64,000 bases of DNA from Entoloma clypeatum. Taxonomy: Eukaryota > Basidiomycota > Agaricomycetes > Agaricales > Entolomataceae. The translations under genes and the position numbers were made by a program. Within the stretch, counting starts at the first letter, position 1; every line of letters starts with the position of its first letter. The stretch covers positions 5,146,001 to 5,210,000 of the forward strand of contig OY751487.1 in the NCBI GenBank assembly GCA_963565915.1, read 5' to 3'. Of the stretch, positions 1-10,974 are shown one piece after another. The notes under the pieces were generated by a model, which saw only the letters and a program-made list of their open reading frames with translations, had not been told where the DNA came from and did no database searches.

Positions 1-398
1 CGAAGTCATAATAAATTTTCTCGTCCACCTCCTCCCTACTAGTACCACTCAGTTGAACAAAGCAATCTGACGAAGGACGTAAGTAAGTACTCCTATCAGT
101 ATTTATAGCATCGTCAGACCACCCCATTCCTCGCCAGCTTTCGAGTGAAAGCCACGTTGTCCCGATCCAGATGCTGAAGACCCCTACCACGAGTTACTAG
201 TCAGATCCAAATATGACTCGACGCGACTCAATGACGGTATGGGCTTTTAATTAATTTTCACATATGTATGTAACTTAGGTATAGGGACGGCTTTGATGCA
301 GCCCGATCATCAACAATCGAAGATGCGACAACAATGCCTCATGCCCCTCAAGCTCTTAAACGCCCGAATACGACTCAAACAAGTCATACCAAGCCAAG
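1..398. other. Upstream region of the first kinase-like gene
   Basis: No gene is recognised here. A short open frame from 334 overlaps the next gene's start in another frame and resembles nothing known. The stretch probably holds the promoter and 5' leader of the gene starting at 399. Confidence 0.4.
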
Positions 399-3292
399 AT
401 GCACATTTTACCCCCTTTCCGAGCTGATGACCCCCACGTATTTGAGCAAATGCCTATCTCTATCGATCTCAACGTCCTCTATGTGGCAAAGCCCATCTCA
501 AACTCGCAGAAGGATGCCGTCAAGCCCGGTGGCATAGCAATAGGAGGACCGGAGAAAGTTGAACGCGACGTTTGTGAAGTTCAAGATGCCTCCTCGAATG
601 GTCCTGTCACTCAAAGTCCCAGTACCAATGATGTAATTCAAGACGGATCCAAGACGACCGCGACAGGTGAAGTTTTCAGTGTTTACGAAGAATCGCGCTG
701 GGGTTCTCAATATATTCACTGTCCAGTATCGTCTCTTGATGGTTCCATTGATATCGACCGCACATCATTGTCAGCGGATAGAAAATTGCTTGACCCCAGG
801 ATCACACTTTGTGATGCACAATCGGCCGACGAACCGTTGATCGCGAATGCCACAGTTGACCCCGCAGCCCCTAATGGCGTCCAACCGCAAGGCGACTCCC
901 CTACTGTCATAGCAGGAGAAGCATCCCCCAAAGTTGAGCAATCGACACCAGTAGAAATCGCGCATCCCTCGGTTGCTCGCCATATCTCCCTACCCTCGGC
1001 CGACGATACGTCGACTTCAGCTCGTGGGGATTCTACCGCGGTAGATGTTCCAGTTGATCCTCAAACTGTGAAAGCGCCAGCCTCAGCGTCAAAAGACGAT
1101 CCCTCCGTCGAACCTCTTCCCCAAGGTGAAGAAACTCCAACAGAAGCTTCGTCTTCCACCTCTCTCGTCGGAAATAATCAACAAGTAGCACCAGCCCCTA
1201 TATCGTCCTCTCCAGCAAAAACCTCAGGTGCACAAGATCTGCCTCCCGGGCACCAGCGTAAAATCACGCGTTCTTGGCCCCGCGCACCCGGTGGCAAAAC
1301 TATCGAGTCTCCCGATGACTATAGCGGCATCACTGCGCCCAACGGGATTCCAGTGTGGGGCGCGACAATGCAGGATTTCTACAAAGTTCAGCGGTCGGGA
1401 GGTTCCACGATCGGTGTAGACGGGGGTACCAGTGAGAAAGGATCGGAAGGAAGGGATGAGAAGGAAGAGAATGGTTTCCTCAGAATGTCTGGCAGCATGC
1501 TGGCGAAGATGGCTGCGGAATTGAAGGAAGAAGGATTTGCGGTCGAGGAGATGGAGCGCGCCCAGCAAGAAGCGAAGGAGGGGCCGATGAGGATGGAGGT
1601 GGATTTTTTGACCGAACTTTTGGTTCAGCAGGAGGAGAGGATTAGGTTGGGGCAAGAGGGCAAGGGTTGGCCTAGGGAGGATAAAGAGGCTGATAAAGGA
1701 GGGGGTGCTGAACAGAACGAAGAGGTACGTCGAAAACGTGTTTACCTCGAGCATAGGTTTTTGCTTACCCAAGTCCAAAGGTTACCGCAACGGCACAGAG
1801 CGGCTGGCAATATCCGCCTCCCTGGCCCACCGTGCCCTTCAGCTACGAGGCGGAGCGAATTCAAAGGCAGATTCCCCTTGACGAGCTCCCAAGGAGACTC
1901 ATCGTGCATGATCCTTGGAATCTCCTCGCCGTTGACTACAGGAACTCTCATGGAGCGGCCAACGATAGGCCAGTGCCAGAGACGACTGATCATTGGACTC
2001 AAAAGGCGGATATCACGTACGTCTACAAACTCGCCCTCTCACAGAGGGCTCGGGAGTATCGCGAGAGGGTATCGGAAGAAGCTAAAGCAGAGAAGGCCGA
2101 GGACAAAGGGACGAATGATCCGGGCGTTGAAGCAAAGCCTGGAGGGAGCGAGGAAAATGGGTTCGTTATCCCGTTGCCTTTGACGTCGACTCTCGGCCCT
2201 ACTTCACCGTCGTCTGTGTTTGTCGTTCATGATCCCAAGCCGACGGGCATGGAGGAAGCGCATTTATATCTGTCATCTTCGAAGCGCTGTGGGGTGGGGA
2301 ACCACTCCGTCGTCTGGTTCGCCGAGTGGGAGCTTCCGAGGTCGTATCTTATCCCTAGCTCTGAGGAAGAGAGTCATGTTTTATGCCGCGAGTGCATCAT
2401 TGAAGATGTCGTCAAAATATTAGGTGAAGAGGATAAGGAGAAGAAGGCAGCGCAAGAGACAGAGAGTGTAGGCGATATCATGATGGGGCCTGACCCAGAT
2501 GCAAATGCAGACCAAGCTGAGGAGTTGGAAGCACTTGAAAATGACGACAAACAGCCCGAAGCTGAAAAGCCTCTTCGGCGTATTCGAACTGCGGTGAAAT
2601 GGCAGGATCTATCGATGCAGACCTGCTCCCATGTCACAGCTACGCAGGCTCCCCAAGCGACGCCACCAACGGTGAAAGTCCGGGTCGCAGCAAAGCTGTC
2701 ACATGAAGGGGACATCCACTTAAGACGGGAAGCACGAAATTACGAATGTTTCCCCCAGCATTTTTTCGAACATTGGAGCGGTTTGAATCTACTCGGTGAC
2801 GCAGAGGATCCGGTGCCGCTCGGCCCAATCGTGCCGCAGTTCTATGGGTATTATACCCCAGAAAACGAAGACGAAGACGGGGGTTTCTTCAGCCCTATCA
2901 TGCTGGTTGAAGATTGCGGAAATCAAGTGGCGTTTTGGGAACTCACTACGGACGAGAGGTATGTTGAACATCGGGATAAATCTTATCGAGCGCTGACCTC
3001 TTGACTTTCTAGGAACGAGGCGGCCTCCCTATGGTTTAGATTCCACCACGCAGGTTGGTTGCACCACTCCCCTTACTCGCGAAACATGGTAGGTCAGGCG
3101 GGACCGTTGAATGTGCCTCCATCGAAGCGCGTGGAGCTGAAGAATCAGAGGCAGATGAGCTTCCGGTTGATCGACTTTGGAAGGTCGCATGCCCCAGGAG
3201 TGCCGACAAGTTACTTTACGGCTAATTATACCCATCCTGAAGAAGTCACGGAAGTGCGAAGGATGTGCGGGCTGTCGAATTGTTGGTGTTGA
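399..3292 (+). CDS. Kinase-like protein of an agaricomycete family with an HxS catalytic loop (copy 1)
   Basis: Three exons are inferred: 399-1724, about 1781 (or 1799)-2958, and 3013-3292, giving about 920 residues. Both introns fall where the paralogue at 10975-13460 has its own. The N-terminal 290 residues are low-complexity (S/T/P). Next comes a block shared with the paralogue (WPR.P.GK, then PNGI..WGATM.DFY.VQR), then HDPWNLLAV and the kinase-like core, with VRVAAKLS as probable beta-3 lysine strand. The C-terminus holds FRFHHAGWLHHSPYSRN (catalytic-loop equivalent) and FRLIDFGRS (DFG equivalent). The position of the canonical catalytic Asp is Ser, while Asn and DFG are kept, so activity is uncertain. 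Family membership rests on recognition of these motifs; substrate unknown. The ATG at 399 is the first Met of the frame. Confidence 0.75.
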
Positions 3293-3530
3293 ATTTCGTT
3301 TATATTGTGTCCTGTGCATTCTTCTTGGCATGCGCTTGGTATTATATCTCGCTTCATGTTCAAGCCCCTGTGTCGACTTGCTTGTGCGGCTATCATACAA
3401 TGAGTTGACAATGACTGAAAAAATTCACGGGTTTCACGTGACGGATTACTCCACGGCGTTGACGTTGCAGACAGCGATAACCAAGCGATAACGATCTTTT
3501 TACCAACTTCCAAGCCTAACGACGTCGATA

Positions 3531-4941
3531 ATGTCAGAAGAAACACCTTCAGAAGTACAGATAAACATTAAAGGCATGTACCATGTTAACCTTGACTTCG
3601 GTTTTGCATTCCCGACGACAGTGCTTATTTGAACATCTCAGGACCCAGCGAGCTGAAGCTCCAAATCTCAATAACAACGGACAAGACGGTACTGGACCTG
3701 AAGAAAGCGATTTCCCAGAAATCAGATGTTGAGGCCGAGCGACAACGCTTGATTTACTCTGGTGCCTCTTCTTGAGATCGTTGTTTCAATGTTTTCTGAC
3801 GTTGCTCGTCCTCAGGGCGAGTATTGAAGGTGCTTTATCTTAGAGACCTTCTGACCTCGACGCTGACGCCCCGATAGGATGAAGATGTTCTCTCGGTATA
3901 CAAGATCCAATCACAGCACACCATCCATATGGTGAAGGGCGCCGCTCGCGCAGGCGCATCCAGTTCTTCGACGCCACAACCTCTACCAACGATGCAATCC
4001 GGTCAGAACCCTCAGGACCCCCTCACCCAACTAAATAGCCATCGGGGATTCGGTGCTATGGCGGGCTTGAATCCGTTCGCGGATCTCGGTGTAAACCCCA
4101 ATGACCCCAACCTTGTACGTCTTGCACATCTCTTATCTCAGACACGTCCAATCTCACTGCTCCAGCTGAACACAATGATGAGTTCCCCCCAATTCCTCCA
4201 ACAAATGTCAAGCATGCTGTCCAACCCCGCCATCGTGGACCAGGTCATCTCCGCCAATCCGCAGTTGCAGGCCATGGGTCCGCAGCTCAGAGCAGCGTTG
4301 CAGAGCCCGCAGTTTCAGGAGATGGTGTAAGCCCTCTTTCCATCCATTTTTTGAAATTGACGTCCATTCGTCACTGTCAGGTCAAACCCCGAACGTTTCC
4401 AACAAATGATGCAAATGGCGTCCATGTTCGGCGGCAACCCGTTTGGCGGGGGTGCCAACCCCTTCGGAGGCGCAGGCGGTGGTTTCCCGGCCCCCGGGAT
4501 ACCTGGAACTACCGGCGCTGCCGCCAACACCCAAACTGCACCGACGGCAGCAGGCGCAGCACCTGCCGCGCCATTCAATTTCAACCTATTCGGGAATGCG
4601 GGCGCTGGTGCAGACGCGGGCCAACAACAACAGCAACCAAATCCGTTCGCATTCAACCCAGCATTGATGCAACAGATGTTAGGCGGAGGGTTTGGGAATG
4701 GGTTCGGTGCGACGACACCACCGCCGGCGGATACAAGGCCAGCTGAGGAGCGTTTCCAAGTTCAGCTTCAGGTTGGTTTCTTTCTTTCTTCTCTTCGATT
4801 CCGTGCTAATCCGTCGTGTCACGATAGCAACTACAAGATATGGGTTTCACAAACGCCTCTCAGAACATCAGAGCCCTCTTGGCCACTGGCGGGAACGTGA
4901 ATTCGGCGATCGAGTATATCCTTGGAGGTGGAGGGCTCTGA
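3531..4941 (+). CDS. DSK2: Ubiquilin / Dsk2-type ubiquitin shuttle protein
   Basis: Six exons (3531-3573, 3642-3761, 3816-3829, 3878-4326, 4381-4771, 4828-4941) give an exact 376-residue frame. Residues about 10-80 are a ubiquitin-like domain (LKLQISITTDKTVLDLKKAI, RLIYSGRVLKDEDVLS). The middle holds STI1-like repeats rich in NP, M and Q (SNPERFQQMM) and a glycine/alanine-rich linker. Residues about 335-376 are a UBA domain (LQDMGF, NIRALLATGGNVNSAIEYIL). Dsk2 proteins bind ubiquitinated clients through UBA and the proteasome through UBL. Intron 1 appears to use a GC donor at 3574, because no GT site keeps the UBL frame. Exon 3 is only 14 nt. The length fits fungal Dsk2. Confidence 0.95.
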
Positions 4942-5189
4942 GTGTAAGTACAAGCGCATGCGATCCTTCTTCTGTCTCTTTACATTGCCCTGTCTTTGTA
5001 CATGTACTTTACTTGCGTAGAACTGTCATGAGATCATTGCAGTTAAATTTGACCGTGCCTTGCTGCTTGGCAAGCATTTCGGGAAATTCCAGGGGGATCA
5101 GGTCACTGCTCAGTGTTTTTTTGACGTCAACTGCAGGCAACTATGGTAGTATAGTACCATTCAAAATAGCATGCACGGGAAAAAAAGGT

Positions 5190-5280
5190 TGCATTAAGAG
5201 GGAATCGAACCCCCGGCGGGTCGAACTTCTTGCGACCGCATTTCTGGCAACGACCCAGGTTACCACTACCCCATTAATGC
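5190..5280 (-). tRNA. tRNA-Gly (anticodon GCC) with a ~20-nt intron
   Basis: The complement folds as a tRNA. Acceptor GCATTAA pairs with TTAATGC, discriminator A. The D stem is GGGT/ACCT. The anticodon stem is GGTCG/CGACC with loop TTGCCA plus T, interrupted after position 37 by about 20 nt. The T arm is GGGGG-TTCGATT-CCCTC. The intron is in the canonical 37/38 position. Confidence 0.93.
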
Positions 5281-6058
5281 CTATGTCTCATATCCAAAAT
5301 CCGTAATCAGATGCACGCCTGATTTGATACCCTGAGAAAAGTTGCACGTGTTTGTATTGCTCCTTCCGGCCCAGTCAAATACAACGCAATTTCTCCCTTC
5401 AAATTCACGGTCATGGCCTCCTGGCCTACTAGTAGCTGGAAGTCCTCCACACAGACTTTACACACGACGCTACTGCGCAGCTCCTGGGACCTCGATATCC
5501 GGAACCTGGGTCAGGTAGTGTTGGGTTGTAGGATTCGGAGCGATAATCCGACATGGGCGGGGCCACGATGCTGCCTCGCTTGTTGAACCTGTGACTCGTG
5601 CTCTCTTATCGATTCATCTCCCACTCAACCCCCACTCTAATCTGCGATGGGCCAACTCCATACCCTCGGAATGCGTTGCCGTTGTATAAATTTGCTGGCC
5701 GCAATTGTGAAGTCCCGCGAGGTATGTCCTAGCTGTGTGCCAGACGACTCAAGTTGCTATGTGAATGTTGTCTGTTATGTTGTGCTACATAGGATGACAC
5801 AGCAACCACAGCATCATAGCTGTCATAGAAGGTTGGTTATTTTCATGATGTGATTAGCGAGGGCAAGTGTTTGTTTAATGAAATGAAAAGGTGAACCCAC
5901 CGATTGTTTCTAGATGTTCAGGGATGTTCCTCGACTTCAGTCAGCGGTTTGATGGCATAGCTACGGCAGGGGTCCATATCGGGTGGATCAAGTCATACCG
6001 CGCGCCCGTCTGGGTATAAATGAAAGGCTCTTCCCGTTGCGCCCCCCAGCCCTCCGGA
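5281..6058. other. Intergenic region before the ABC transporter gene
   Basis: No convincing gene. A 68-codon open frame at 5647-5853 follows a C/T-rich stretch but resembles nothing known. A TATA-like TATAAA at about 6015 lies some 45 bp before the preferred ATG of the next gene and is a plausible core promoter. Confidence 0.4.
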
Positions 6059-8673
6059 ATGACTTCGACAGAGAAAGAGAAACTTAGCTCGCCCACTATC
6101 GATTCGCCGGATCCCCAGGGTCTCGACAGCAAGAAGTTCGGGATTTGGGATTTTTGGACTGTTAACCAGTCTAGATTCGATCCACGACGTCGATGGGAGG
6201 ACACCGTCTCTGGATTCCGTCTCTTTCGCCGGCTTTCGAAGGAGATCTTTGCCATCGCGCCCTGGGAGCTGTGGCTGTTCATCTTGTCCAAGTTATGGAC
6301 GGGGGTGGAGACGGCCGTACTAATGCACCTCTCATCTCGATTATTGGAAATCGTAAGGAATTTTCTTTGGATGTTTTTTTTTGTCGTTGATCATGGAGCA
6401 GATTGAAATTGGCCTGAGAGAAGGTCGTGTTGATGGATCTGCTGTCTACATGGCGATGATTGCTCGCCTTGCTTGTTTAGCATTCGTCGCAGGCTTGCAA
6501 TGGTGGACGTGAGTACCTCTCAACTCTTACGTTGCAAATCTTGAATTCATCATGTTTAAGAGACTCTGCCATCCCAGCACTTCGAAAACAGATAATTAAC
6601 CATTATGAGATGTATTTAATGCAAGGTACGTGCGCTTGTGGCACTTATCATTCCCTGCATTTATATTATTCCCAATAGCCCGACTGCGACTTGACCTTCC
6701 GACCTCGCAAGGTGAAGTGTTTTGCCATATTACCAGACAATGATTATTAATGCCTCCACAGAGCCCAGTAATCGAGCAAGAGTTAGCTCGTATGATGCAT
6801 GGGCAGCTTTCGAGACAGTCGTCGAATTTTTCGCAAATATTCTGACATCTGCAAGCCAACTTACTGTGATCATACATGCGTCTCGCGCGAGTGGAGGGCC
6901 CATCTTTGCCCTTCTTTGCATGGCAAAACCTCTTCTGACGACCGCCACCTTCCAGAGCATCTGGTCACAGAGTATGTGCGAGAATTTTTGTCCGTCATCA
7001 GCTAAACTTGGTCTCATAGCATTCCTCGTTAACTCGAATAATATACACTATAAAAGGATGCAAGCACTGAAATCGCTCACGCAAGATTCTTTCAAACAAG
7101 ACTATATCAACGGAAACCTTGGTAGCCATATATTACAAGGTATGTCGTTCGATACCAAGCGTCTTTCCTCGTAGTTGAACTGTGCTCCTGTAGAATACGA
7201 AAAGGCCCAAGAGCAACTTGGCAATACATGTACAGACGACTTCTGGCAACAATATGACAGACGGCCATCACCCTACTTCGAAATTCTGATGTCCATTGTT
7301 GGCGATCTTCCCATGGTAAATACAACAATATGCCTTTCATATAATTCCTCACTACGCCAAAGGTTTACTGTGCCCTCAACGCAGTTATAAACCCACAAAA
7401 ATTCTCGCTGGCATCTATTGCTATTCTCCAGGAATCCGCTACGACTCTTCGGTACTCTCTGCACCACATCCTTTACACAACGAAGTCGTTCCAGAGACAA
7501 TGCGCTACTTTGAAGAACCTTTACGCATTATCAGAAGTGAAGAACACACTCCAGGATGGCGAGCTTTCGTATCCGCAAGACGATGCTGAGGACGGAAAGG
7601 GGATGGGATTTGAGTTACGGTAGGTCACGGTATGCCACACAAGAAATGCACGCTCTTACCTCTCGACAGAAATGTGACATTCAATTATCCAGGAAGCAAG
7701 AACACGGAGAGCGCATTGAGTGACATATCCCTATCCATCAAACCAGGACAACTCGTCGTGATCGTCGGAGCCAACGGCAGCGGCAAGTCCACCATGGTCA
7801 AACTCCTAACGAGGCTGTACGACCCCTCCTCCGGCTCCATCCTTGTCGACGGCGCTGAAGCACAACAATACCGCTCCGTCGAGCTCCGCAGGGCGATGGC
7901 GACGTTCACACAGGACCATAGTCTCTACCCTCTCTCACTGTACGAGAACATCGCTCTCGGTAACCCGGCGATGGCCGGGGACAAGGCCAAGGTCGAAGAA
8001 GCCGCCGAGCAAGGCGGTGCGGCGGAGTTCATCAAGAAGCTTGAAGACGGGATGGACACGATTTTAGATCCGATGAACGATGTGTGGGAGATGAATCTGC
8101 CGGAGGATAAGGATCATCCACTGCAGAAGCAGAAGCAGAAGCTAGAGAAGAAATTGGATATATCGGGTGGGGAGAGGCAGAGAGTCGTTGCGTGCGTTTC
8201 CCCGTCCCGTCCTTATCTTCCTCTCTATCGATAAACGTCTGATGCACCCATCCGTAGATCCCGGACGTTCATGCATCTTAACTCGGGGAAAGTGAAATTC
8301 GTGGCTGTAGACGAACCCAGCTCCGCACTGGATCCCGAGGCGGAATGGAAGTTGTTCGAGCAGCTGATCGCCCGGCGGGCGGGAAAGACGATGGTGTTTG
8401 TCACGCATCGGTTTGGGCATCTCACGAAGCATGCTGATGTGATCATGTGTGTATCCCTGTTTTGGAGCTTCGTATAACTGTTCTGATCACTATCGTCACA
8501 GATGCATGAAAGGAGGAGTGATTGAGGAATCTGGTTCGCATGAAGACTTGATGAAGCGTGATGGAGAGTATGCCAAGTTACTCAATATACAAGCGGATGC
8601 GTTTTCATCTAAACAGCGGCGAGGTGGGGGCGGGGCTCGCGGGGCTCTACGAGGGACGGTGGTGTCTATGTAG
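6059..8673 (+). CDS. ABC half-transporter-like protein (membrane region plus one nucleotide-binding domain)
   Basis: About ten exons make a protein of roughly 700 residues. The N-terminal half is hydrophobic and matches an agaricomycete family of P-loop ABC proteins (EIFAIAPWELWLFILSKLW, SGGPIFALLCMAKPLL, NPQKFSLASIAILQES). The C-terminal half is a full nucleotide-binding domain: Walker A GANGSGKST, Q-loop TQDHSLYPL, signature SGGERQR, Walker B VKFVAVDEPSSALD and H-loop THRFGH. One signature exon junction falls just after SGGERQRVVA. It probably works as a homodimer; substrate and membrane are unknown. The ATG at 6059 is preferred over an in-frame ATG at 6020, which overlaps a TATA-like box; MTSTEKEKL also matches the family start as remembered. 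The tail after SSKQRR is Gly/Arg-rich. It is convergent with the F-box gene, 300 bp away. Confidence 0.85.
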
Positions 8674-8973
8674 TCGCCCTCCTCCAGCAGAGACCTTCGC
8701 TACGAAGATTTCGCTGACATTATATCCCAGGTTCCTCGGACACCTTCTACGTCATTACCATCATATACCTCTAAGAACGTTACATGCAGTTTCTAAAATA
8801 CAATGCTTCGGCATTTATCTGTACTTCATTCCCTTACGAACCGAAAACCAGAATAGTATTATGGTATCATCATCCTCCAACGCCCCGCTGGCTATGGATT
8901 GATTTTGACCTGGTGAAATAAAGTAAGGCAAAAAGAAGGGCGAACGACTGACGGAATCCCTAAGCTCACTTTT

Positions 8974-10346
8974 TCACTCCCACCGAAACTCCCAAGTAGG
9001 TAGACCGTCAAAGCAACCCGTACTTAGTTCTATATTATCTCTCAACCAAATCACGTTGTCATCATTTTCAGGTGCCTGTCGCTTCTCCACCCACGCTTCC
9101 CTGATGGGCTGCTCCAGCTGAAGACGGGAAGAGACAAGGTCTCGAAGGATGGATATCTTAACGTCGCGGACGTTGACCGTGTGTAACTTGGGCCATGCGG
9201 TTGGGTCCTCGCCCAAGAACTGGAGGAGGCTGTGTTCCTCGGTGAAGTAGCTCAGGTTGAGCGTCTCGACGCTTGGGAAGGACTGCACGATGAGGTCAAG
9301 GTCCTCATCCTCCGTTTCGTCCAAGTCGACAGACCATGCCAGCCATTTTACCTTGGGGAAGCTGAATAAGCCGTGACGCAAAGCTTTGAGGAAGCAGTCG
9401 AAGAGCTCCTCTGAGACGTTGGAGAGGGAGAAATACTCTAGAGAGTCGGTCGTGAGTGTGACGAGAAGAGAGGTTAGGTAATGGTTGGGGAGGTCCTCGA
9501 CCCGATCGTAGTCCTCGGATGGAGACAGGCGAAGGGACTTGAGGCGTAACCCAGGTAGCGGTTTCGCCGCGCGTAAAGCGGGCCAGGTTGTCGCCATTTC
9601 TCCGTTGATCGTGAGATCAACCAAGGATGGCATCGACTTTAACACGTCGCAGAATTCATGATAGTTCGTCGAGGGGGTATATCCTGGCTGATTGTACAAG
9701 GACAGACTTTTCACCTTGCTGAGATCGGGAGGGAGGTGGAAGGTATACGTATCGAGATCCAGCGATATGAGGGATGGGGTGCCCCCGCTGAAGGTGCGTT
9801 TTACGGAGTTGACGTCGATCTCTTCGCACCCGTTGCCAATGCGGAAATGTGTGAGATGTGGGGCCCTCAAAGTCCGAAGCTCGTCGAGGATGTCTTCAAA
9901 AATCTGTTCGCAGCTGTCATCGCCCTCCACCGCAAATCTGTGCCAGCGATCGACGTGTGGGAGGATCTGTTTGAACCGCGCGACATCGACGAAGTCTGCA
10001 GCTATGTCGATGTCAAGGAGTGCGTCGCTTGATCTTGTCAGATACGCGCCTACGATAGTGGGTGATGGGAAGGCTTCGGAGTCGATTGTACTCCAGAGTG
10101 AAGGCGTTTCCAGGACAATGTCCCGAAGGTATGAGCAGACGTGGGAGAGGCGTATCGGGAGAGGAAGCTTCAGCCGGTAATCAAAGAGTCTGAATCCGCC
10201 ACCCGCCCGTTCGAGCCTCACGGCCGTGGTGAGAATTTTGGTGAGCACGTCCGCTGAGAAACGAAAGATGGGAGATATTTCATCTGAGGTGTCCGAGGAA
10301 AGTTAGGCGGCGCCTATGATCAAGCGAGATTAGTACCTTGTGTCAT
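8974..10346 (-). CDS. F-box-like protein with leucine-rich-repeat-type tail
   Basis: Two exons: 10346-10337 (ATGACACAAG only) and 10283-8974, joined by a 53-nt intron with GTACTAA donor side and CAG acceptor, giving 439 residues. The first exon is inferred, since the long exon has no ATG before its conserved start. The N-terminus (SPIFRFSADVLTKIL, RLSHVCSYLRDIVLETPSLW) is a typical agaricomycete F-box-like motif. The rest alternates Leu-rich segments (SLISLDLDTYTF, LRLKSLRLSP, VKWLAWSVDL), as in LRR-tailed F-box proteins. Such proteins recruit substrates to SCF ubiquitin ligases; the target is unknown. Confidence 0.8.
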
Positions 10347-10618
10347 TTGTACGCGACTGAGGCAATCAAGACGCAAATTGGGTATGTAACCAAGTCTGCG
10401 ATCTAATTAGGTATGCATCTGGCGATGAAAATCATTGAACTTGCCTGTTATTGGTATGTTCGACTAGTATCCTGTAGAGTTGAACGTTGAACTTCAAGTC
10501 GCTACTTATCCAAGTTAGTACGGACTTCGAGGTGGGTTATGCCTGAGTCACGTGCATGCGGGAGTTTGAGTGGAGGAAGCACAGCCTGTTACCAGGTATA
10601 CAGGGAGATTGTATCACG

Positions 10619-10700
10619 GGGTCGATGGCGTAGTTGGTTATCGCATCTGTCTCACATCTGTGTGCACAGAAGGTCCTCAGTTCGAGCCTGGGTCGACTCA
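10619..10700 (+). tRNA. tRNA-Val (anticodon CAC) with an 8-nt intron
   Basis: Acceptor GGGTCGA pairs with TCGACTC, discriminator A. The D arm is GCG...CGC around TAGTTGGTTAT. Anticodon stem TCTGT/ACAGA encloses loop CTCACA...C with CAC anticodon and an 8-nt insertion after position 37. T arm CTCAG-TTCGAGC-CTGGG. All arms pair. Confidence 0.93.
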
Positions 10701-10974
10701 TGTCCCAGAAAATATAACATTTCCATTTTTTGTTATTGTTCATCGTATCCAAGGAAAGTTTCTTCCAAGTACTCGATGACATTGGAAATTTCTACACATC
10801 CTTGAAGACTTTCGATGTGAACGCTAGGCGAAGAGAGTGATTAGAAGATTGACTGAGATGTCACTTCGTATTCCAGAGGCGACGCCCGCATAATTTATCT
10901 ATGGCATTTTCCTCGTATAGCCTGTCAGGCTGCCACCCGCCCGCCCTCTGGTCTGGGCTTTCCGTAACCTCGCG

